From JBEKYD01 sp049509915 (GTDB taxonomy: Bacteria > Acidobacteriota > Terriglobia > Bryobacterales > Bryobacteraceae), in the NCBI GenBank assembly GCA_049509915.1, contig JBEKZL010000461.1:1-5839 (forward strand): 5,839 nt of DNA. The letters run 5' to 3'. The first letter of the stretch is position 1. Every line of letters begins with the position of its first letter. A program made the position numbers and the translations under genes. Below, piece after piece: positions 1-5,839 of this stretch. The notes under the pieces were generated by a model. The model made no database searches. It was not told the origin of the DNA and saw only the letters and a list, made by a program, of their open reading frames with translations.

Positions 1-1
1 T

Positions 2-457
2 CTTGCCGGCGATTACGCCGGCGCCATCGCCGCCCTGGACCGCGCCGCCGCCCTCAGCCGGGAAAACGCGCGCGCCTTCTATTTGCGCGCCCTGGCCCGC
101 GAACGGAGCGGACACGCCGAAGACGCTTTGACCGACTACAATCTAGCCAGCCGCGCCGCCTTCGCTTCGGCTAGGGAACTGGCGTCCGGCGAAGCCCATC
201 TGTATCGCGGCATTCTGCTTTACCGGCGAAAGGATTACGCCGGCGCCGAAGCGGAGTTCTCCAGTGCCCTCAATTTCGATGTGGCGCCAAGTATGCGCGC
301 CGATGCCGTTGCCTGGCGTCACCTGGCCGCGGTGGTGCAGGGAGGCTGCCAGTCCTCGCGCCAGTTCCTCGGCCAGTCTCTCGCCTCGGTTTCCCCCTTC
401 TTCCCCCGTCAGGAAGCCCAAGCCGCCGCGGCCGCCTGTTCCATCGGCGAGCTGTGA
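2..457 (+). CDS. Tetratricopeptide-repeat protein, C-terminal part (5' end outside window)
   Basis: An open frame enters from the left edge and ends at TGA 455-457, giving 151 visible residues; the true start lies upstream, and the internal TTG at 83 is not a credible start because the TPR pattern continues through it. Three TPR-like helical hairpins can be seen: the second helix of one unit (AGDYAGAIAALDRAAAL), a full unit around AFYLRALARERSGHAEDALTDY, and another around LYRGILLYRRKDYAGAEAEFSSAL. Each shows the small/large residue spacing of TPRs (G/A at position 8, A at position 20). After the last repeat comes an Ala-rich, probably helical tail of about 50 residues with two cysteines (GGCQSS and AACSIGEL). 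TPR proteins are protein-protein scaffolds, so no specific partner or reaction can be named. It lies in the same direction as the rodZ-like gene, 241 bp upstream, and may or may not be cotranscribed with it. Confidence 0.8.
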   Translation, partial: LAGDYAGAIAALDRAAALSRENARAFYLRALARERSGHAEDALTDYNLASRAAFASARELASGEAHLYRGILLYRRKDYAGAEAEFSSALNFDVAPSMRADAVAWRHLAAVVQGGCQSSRQFLGQSLASVSPFFPRQEAQAAAAACSIGEL

Positions 458-698
458 ATCCCCTCGATCCGCGGGTGGGGCAGCCGTGAAGTAATCGGTT
501 CGAACCACCGATAGACATCAATGAGAATGAACGCATGGATCTGGCTATCGGGGTGTCGGTCTGGTAATCGGCGTTCCACGTTGGCCGTTCCCCTTCACCG
601 CGGCGCCGTCCTGGGATCCATCCCGGCTTTAGTCCCCCTGGTCCTCGCACGTCCCTATTTTGTATGATGAAGACAGCGAGATACGGGGCAGAGCCACT
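458..698. other. Intergenic region between the TPR gene and the rodZ-like gene
   Basis: No convincing gene is seen in this stretch. It holds an inverted repeat ATCGGT (494-499) / ACCGAT (507-512) with a 7-nt loop and no T-tract. It also holds a GC-rich hairpin, CTGGGA (611-616) / TCCCGG (621-626), followed only by CTTT, so it is at best a weak terminator for the TPR gene. An imperfect direct repeat occurs at 541-551 and 561-571 (CTGGCTATCGG versus CTGGTAATCGG, 9 of 11 identical). None of these is strong enough for a firm call. Confidence 0.5.
663..668 (+). promoter_or_regulatory. Weak -10-like box upstream of the rodZ-like gene
   Basis: TATGAT at 663-668 matches the sigma-70 -10 consensus at five of six positions and would start transcription near 675, leaving a leader of about 25 nt before the ATG at 699. 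No recognisable -35 box lies 16-18 bp upstream (the region reads CCCTGGTCCTCG). This is a possible promoter, not a confident one; transcription could also continue from the TPR gene. Confidence 0.25.
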
Positions 699-1613
699 AT
701 GACATCCATCGGCGATACGTTGCGCCGGGAGCGTTTGAAACACGACCTCAGCCTGGAGCGGATTTCCAAGGAGCTCAAGGTTTCCCAGCGTCTTCTCGAA
801 GCCATTGAATCCGACGATTTTTCCAAACTGCCCGGCGATGTATTTGTGCGAAGCTGGGTGCGCCAATACGCCCGCCTGGTGGGCCTGGACGAAGAGGAAA
901 TGGGACGTGCCGTGCGCCAGTTGCTGGCGCCGGGGTCCGCTTACGTCCCGCGATTGGTGGACGCCGCAGCCCCGGCCAAACCGAGCCCCAAGCCTATCGA
1001 ACTGCCGCGCCTGGAGGAGTGGCAGACGGGGGGCGACGATCGCGGACGGTGGTTTTCGTCGCTGCGCTCGCTGGTATTGGTATTTCTTGCCATGGTTCTC
1101 TGCTCGGGTGTGTATACGTGGTGGCAGCGCCAACGGCGGCAGGCTTCCCAGACCGCTCATGAAACGGCGCAAATTGTGGCGCCCAGGGCTCCGACTCGCG
1201 CCTACGCCGCTTCCAAGGCCGCGGAGACCAGCCTCGCGCCGCATGCGAATCCTTCCGACGGCAATGCCGTTCCTCCGGTGGTCAACGCGGTTTTACGTTC
1301 CACCGATGTGGTGGGCGATCACGGCGCCGTCCGCGTGGACCTTACCGCCGAAGAATCCGTGTGGATCCTGGTCCGTTCCGATGGCAAGTATATGTTCTCC
1401 GGCACTTTGAGCCCGAACCAGAGCCGCACCGTGGAGGCCGCTTCGAGCGTATTCCTGCAGTTGGGTAATGCCGGTGGAGTCTCGATCGCGCTCAACGGAA
1501 AGCCCATCGGCTCGGTGGGTTCTCGCGGAGAGGTTCGCAACCTTCAGCTCACTTCCGGCGGCTTCCAGATTGTCGCCGCACGCAGTTCCGGCGCGCCCCT
1601 CGACCCTCTCTGA
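699..1613 (+). CDS. RodZ-like cell-shape protein (HTH, membrane helix, DUF4115-like domain)
   Basis: The 304-residue protein has the RodZ architecture. Residues 4-64 form a Cro/C1-type HTH_25 domain, ending in the characteristic LPGDVFVRSWVRQYARLVGLD stretch (compare the family pattern LPxxxFxRgyxRxYAxxxgLD). A Pro-rich linker follows, then one hydrophobic helix at about residues 122-142, an Ala/Pro-rich spacer, and a beta-rich domain at about residues 208-292 (VRVDLTAEESVWILV through GGFQIV) like the RodZ C-terminal DUF4115. In RodZ the HTH faces the cytoplasm and contacts MreB rather than mainly DNA, while the C-terminal domain lies outside the membrane and supports the elongation machinery. 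The ATG at 699 is chosen because the HTH domain begins right after it and GGGG (685-688) lies 10 nt upstream; a longer in-frame TTG start at 660 would add 13 unconserved residues. The last 70 bp overlap the convergent pgsA gene. RodZ identity is inferred from architecture; some acidobacterial relatives are annotated only as helix-turn-helix or DUF4115 proteins. Confidence 0.85.
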   Translation: MTSIGDTLRRERLKHDLSLERISKELKVSQRLLEAIESDDFSKLPGDVFVRSWVRQYARLVGLDEEEMGRAVRQLLAPGSAYVPRLVDAAAPAKPSPKPIELPRLEEWQTGGDDRGRWFSSLRSLVLVFLAMVLCSGVYTWWQRQRRQASQTAHETAQIVAPRAPTRAYAASKAAETSLAPHANPSDGNAVPPVVNAVLRSTDVVGDHGAVRVDLTAEESVWILVRSDGKYMFSGTLSPNQSRTVEAASSVFLQLGNAGGVSIALNGKPIGSVGSRGEVRNLQLTSGGFQIVAARSSGAPLDPL

Positions 1614-2236
1614 GCCACCAGATCCTGCTGCCGTTTGCGCTCCAGCAGCAGCAGTTCGCGCCGCCGCCTCTTCTTTACCCGCGCGTCCACCTTGTGCCAG
1701 AATTTGCGGAAATAGCTCACCGCGCTGGCCAGTGCAAAAAAGATCACCACCCACATCAGCCACAACCCAGGCCGCTGCATCCGCGGATGGCGCACGCTGA
1801 CCAGCAGGCACGAAACCGCCGCCACCTGGGAGAGCATCTTTGTCTTTCCCAGGTCGCTGGCCCTGATGGTATACCGCTCGGCCGCCGCGATGGCCCGCAA
1901 GCCGGATACGGCAAACTCGCGCCCGATGATCAGAATCGCCATCCATCCCGGGAGCACGCGCACTTGAACCAGCGAAATCAGCGCCGCCGATATCAGCAGC
2001 TTGTCGGCGATCGGATCGAGCAGCGTCCCGATCGTGGTCACCTGCCGCCAACGGCGCGCCAGGTACCCGTCCAGCAGGTCCGTCAACGCGGCCGAAAGGA
2101 AAATGGCCAGGGCCAGCCACTCGTTGGTGATCGGATACCCGCGGATCATGAAGCCCAAATTGTCCTGCACCAGCGCCGCCACCAACAGCGGCACGAAGAA
2201 GATCCGGAGAATCGTGAGTGCGTTGGGAATGTTCAT
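1544..2236 (-). CDS. pgsA: CDP-diacylglycerol--glycerol-3-phosphate 3-phosphatidyltransferase
   Basis: This integral membrane enzyme transfers the phosphatidyl group of CDP-diacylglycerol to sn-glycerol-3-phosphate, giving phosphatidylglycerophosphate, the committed step to phosphatidylglycerol and cardiolipin. The CDP-alcohol phosphatidyltransferase signature D-x2-DG-x2-AR-x8-G-x3-D-x3-D is perfect: D53, D56, G57, A60, R61, G70, D74 and D78, counted from the ATG at 2236. The aspartates bind the metal ions and the last acts as the catalytic base. The start MNIPNALTILRI and about six hydrophobic segments fit PgsA, including ILRIFFVPLLVAALV, LALAIFLSAALTDLL and LWLMWVVIFFALASAVSYF. A highly basic tail (KKRRRRE then ERKRQQ) of about 40 residues follows the last helix and is probably cytoplasmic. 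The ATG at 2236 is preferred because homologues usually begin M-N-x-P-N; an in-frame GTG at 2246-2248 would add four residues. Neither start has a strong Shine-Dalgarno. Its 3' end overlaps the rodZ-like gene tail to tail by 70 bp. Confidence 0.93.
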   Translation of the reverse strand: MNIPNALTILRIFFVPLLVAALVQDNLGFMIRGYPITNEWLALAIFLSAALTDLLDGYLARRWRQVTTIGTLLDPIADKLLISAALISLVQVRVLPGWMAILIIGREFAVSGLRAIAAAERYTIRASDLGKTKMLSQVAAVSCLLVSVRHPRMQRPGLWLMWVVIFFALASAVSYFRKFWHKVDARVKKRRRRELLLLERKRQQDLVAQRGSRGAPELRAATIWKPPEVS

Positions 2237-2249
2237 CCGCTCAAACACG

Positions 2250-2279
2250 ACTATAGATCTTTATCCCGCTCCGCAACAA
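2250..2279 (-). promoter_or_regulatory. Possible pgsA promoter, giving a nearly leaderless transcript
   Basis: Read on the minus strand, TTGTTG (2279-2274) and TATAGT (2255-2250) are separated by 18 bp. The -10 matches consensus at five of six positions; the -35 matches only in TTG. Transcription would start near 2243-2242, about 6-7 nt before the ATG at 2236 and inside the alternative GTG start, which would favour the ATG. The spacing is good but the -35 is weak, so this is tentative. Confidence 0.3.
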
Positions 2280-2363
2280 CTGCCCCCCGTGCAGCTTGTT
2301 TCACGGCTCCCGAAACAGCAGCGCGAAAGCCTTCTTGCTCGAAGGGGCCGGACGCTCTTGAGA

Positions 2364-2392
2364 TTGACGCCGCCGGGGTGGATCCATATAAT
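2364..2392 (+). promoter_or_regulatory. Strong sigma-70-type promoter of metH
   Basis: TTGACG (2364-2369) matches the -35 consensus at five of six positions, and TATAAT (2387-2392) is a perfect -10, with the ideal 17-bp spacing. The predicted transcription start is about 2398-2400, giving a leader of roughly 72 nt before the metH ATG. The -10 region sits in an AT-rich island that stands out from the GC-rich surroundings. A promoter this close to consensus implies strong basal activity, which would make a repressor or leader-based control useful. Between this promoter and the pgsA promoter region (about 2280-2357) nothing else recognisable is seen. Confidence 0.8.
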
Positions 2393-2398
2393 ATCTAT

Positions 2399-2418
2399 AT
2401 ATCAAGATGTCTAGATAT
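2399..2418. promoter_or_regulatory. Imperfect 20-bp palindrome at the metH transcription start (candidate operator)
   Basis: ATATCAAGATGTCTAGATAT is an imperfect palindrome centred between 2408 and 2409; eight of its ten opposed base pairs are complementary, and the outer five on each side are perfect (ATATC / GATAT). Three more symmetric pairs occur at 2394-2396 / 2421-2423. A further ATATC half-site at 2391-2395 lies 8 bp before the first arm, and ATATCTA (2391-2397) is perfectly inverted to TAGATAT (2412-2418). Lying directly downstream of a perfect -10, the element is placed like a repressor operator. Its AT-rich dyad is of the general kind bound by winged-helix ArsR-type repressors, and the ArsR-family protein SahR is known to repress metH and other SAM-cycle genes in Proteobacteria. 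That a SahR-like protein binds here is inference; no regulator gene is in the window. Confidence 0.45.
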
Positions 2419-2428
2419 GAAGAATCTA

Positions 2429-2464
2429 TTCGGACAGCCGCGCTTGCCAAACTGTTCGGAGCGC
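2429..2464 (+). promoter_or_regulatory. Candidate H-type pseudoknot in the metH leader that hides the ribosome binding site
   Basis: Stem 1 pairs CGGACAG (2431-2437) with CTGTTCG (2452-2458): seven base pairs including one G-U, extendable by U2430-G2459 and U2429-A2460. Its 14-nt loop contains GCGCTT (2440-2445), which is complementary to GAGCGC (2459-2464) just downstream of stem 1: six pairs, one of them U-G. Together they form a compact H-type pseudoknot with a 2-nt first loop (CC), directly abutting stems and a 6-nt A-rich last loop (GCCAAA), which is classic pseudoknot geometry. The Shine-Dalgarno GGAG (2458-2461) is wholly inside the paired region, so folding should block metH translation. 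The layout resembles the small SAM/SAH (metK-leader) riboswitches, but the sequence matches no class I can recall. The complementarity is seen directly; ligand sensing is inference. Confidence 0.4.
2458..2461 (+). promoter_or_regulatory. Shine-Dalgarno of metH
   Basis: GGAG ends 10 nt before the ATG at 2472. The spacing is slightly long but acceptable, and no other purine-rich match lies between it and the start. It overlaps both stems of the predicted leader pseudoknot, so its accessibility may be regulated. Confidence 0.65.
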
Positions 2465-2471
2465 ACTCTTT

Positions 2472-5839
<3,368 letters not shown>

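Noticed and set aside
491..515. GGTTCGAACC inside an inverted repeat, reminiscent of a tRNA T-arm (tRNA or attachment-site remnant).
   Set aside because: The stem and loop register do not fit a T-arm, no CCA follows, and no matching acceptor, D or anticodon arms are found upstream.
611..630. Hairpin CTGGGA / TCCCGG followed by CTTT, as a rho-independent terminator for the TPR gene.
   Set aside because: Short stem, only three T residues, and more than 150 nt after the stop codon; not strong enough for a terminator call.
521..667. A 48-codon plus-strand open frame (starts MRMNAWIWLSGC) with a hydrophobic end, in the gap before the rodZ-like gene.
   Set aside because: No Shine-Dalgarno upstream, no convincing signal sequence, and its stop lies in the -10-like box; too little support to call a gene.
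270..1244. A 324-codon open frame on the minus strand across the TPR gene end, the intergenic region and the rodZ-like gene.
   Set aside because: Arg/Gly/Pro-rich translation without motifs; the plus-strand TPR and RodZ-like domains explain both ends.
2405..2420. AGATGTCT followed by AGATATGA, resembling tandem MetJ boxes (AGACGTCT).
   Set aside because: The first 8-mer matches at seven of eight positions but the second at only four of eight, and MetJ is essentially confined to Gammaproteobacteria, unlike this genome. The larger 20-bp palindrome explains the symmetry better.

Overview
The window is GC-rich bacterial chromosomal DNA with tightly packed housekeeping genes. Gene content and protein style point to a soil acidobacterium-like organism, perhaps of the Solibacter/Bryobacter group: a single-pass HTH/DUF4115 protein of the RodZ type, a PgsA with a basic C-terminal tail, and a MetH resembling the Bacillus-type subfamily more than the E. 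coli one. The taxonomic call is inference from protein appearance, not a database match.

Layout. (1) Positions 2-457, + strand: the 3' end of a tetratricopeptide-repeat protein that starts outside the window. (2) 458-698: a short intergenic stretch with weak hairpins and a weak -10-like box. (3) 699-1613, +: a RodZ-like cell-shape protein (cytoplasmic HTH, one membrane helix, C-terminal DUF4115-like domain). (4) 1544-2236, - strand: pgsA, phosphatidylglycerophosphate synthase, convergent with the rodZ-like gene and overlapping its tail by 70 bp. (5) 2237-2471: a divergent control region between pgsA and metH. (6) 2472 to the right edge, +: metH, cobalamin-dependent methionine synthase, missing only about its last hundred residues.

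The rodZ-like and pgsA genes both serve the cell envelope (MreB-linked shape control and anionic phospholipid synthesis). metH closes the methyl cycle by remethylating homocysteine to methionine with methyl-tetrahydrofolate; it has its own promoter and is probably regulated separately.

The most interesting part is the metH control region. It has a near-consensus sigma-70 promoter (TTGACG, 17 bp, TATAAT), an AT-rich 20-bp imperfect palindrome exactly at the predicted transcription start, and a leader of about 70 nt. The last part of that leader can fold into a compact H-type pseudoknot that buries the metH Shine-Dalgarno sequence. A perfect GNRA-capped hairpin follows in codons 6-11 and offers a competing partner for the same Shine-Dalgarno segment. 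This layout resembles small SAM/SAH-sensing translational riboswitches, but I do not recognise the sequence as any known class. It is a candidate, not a demonstrated element.
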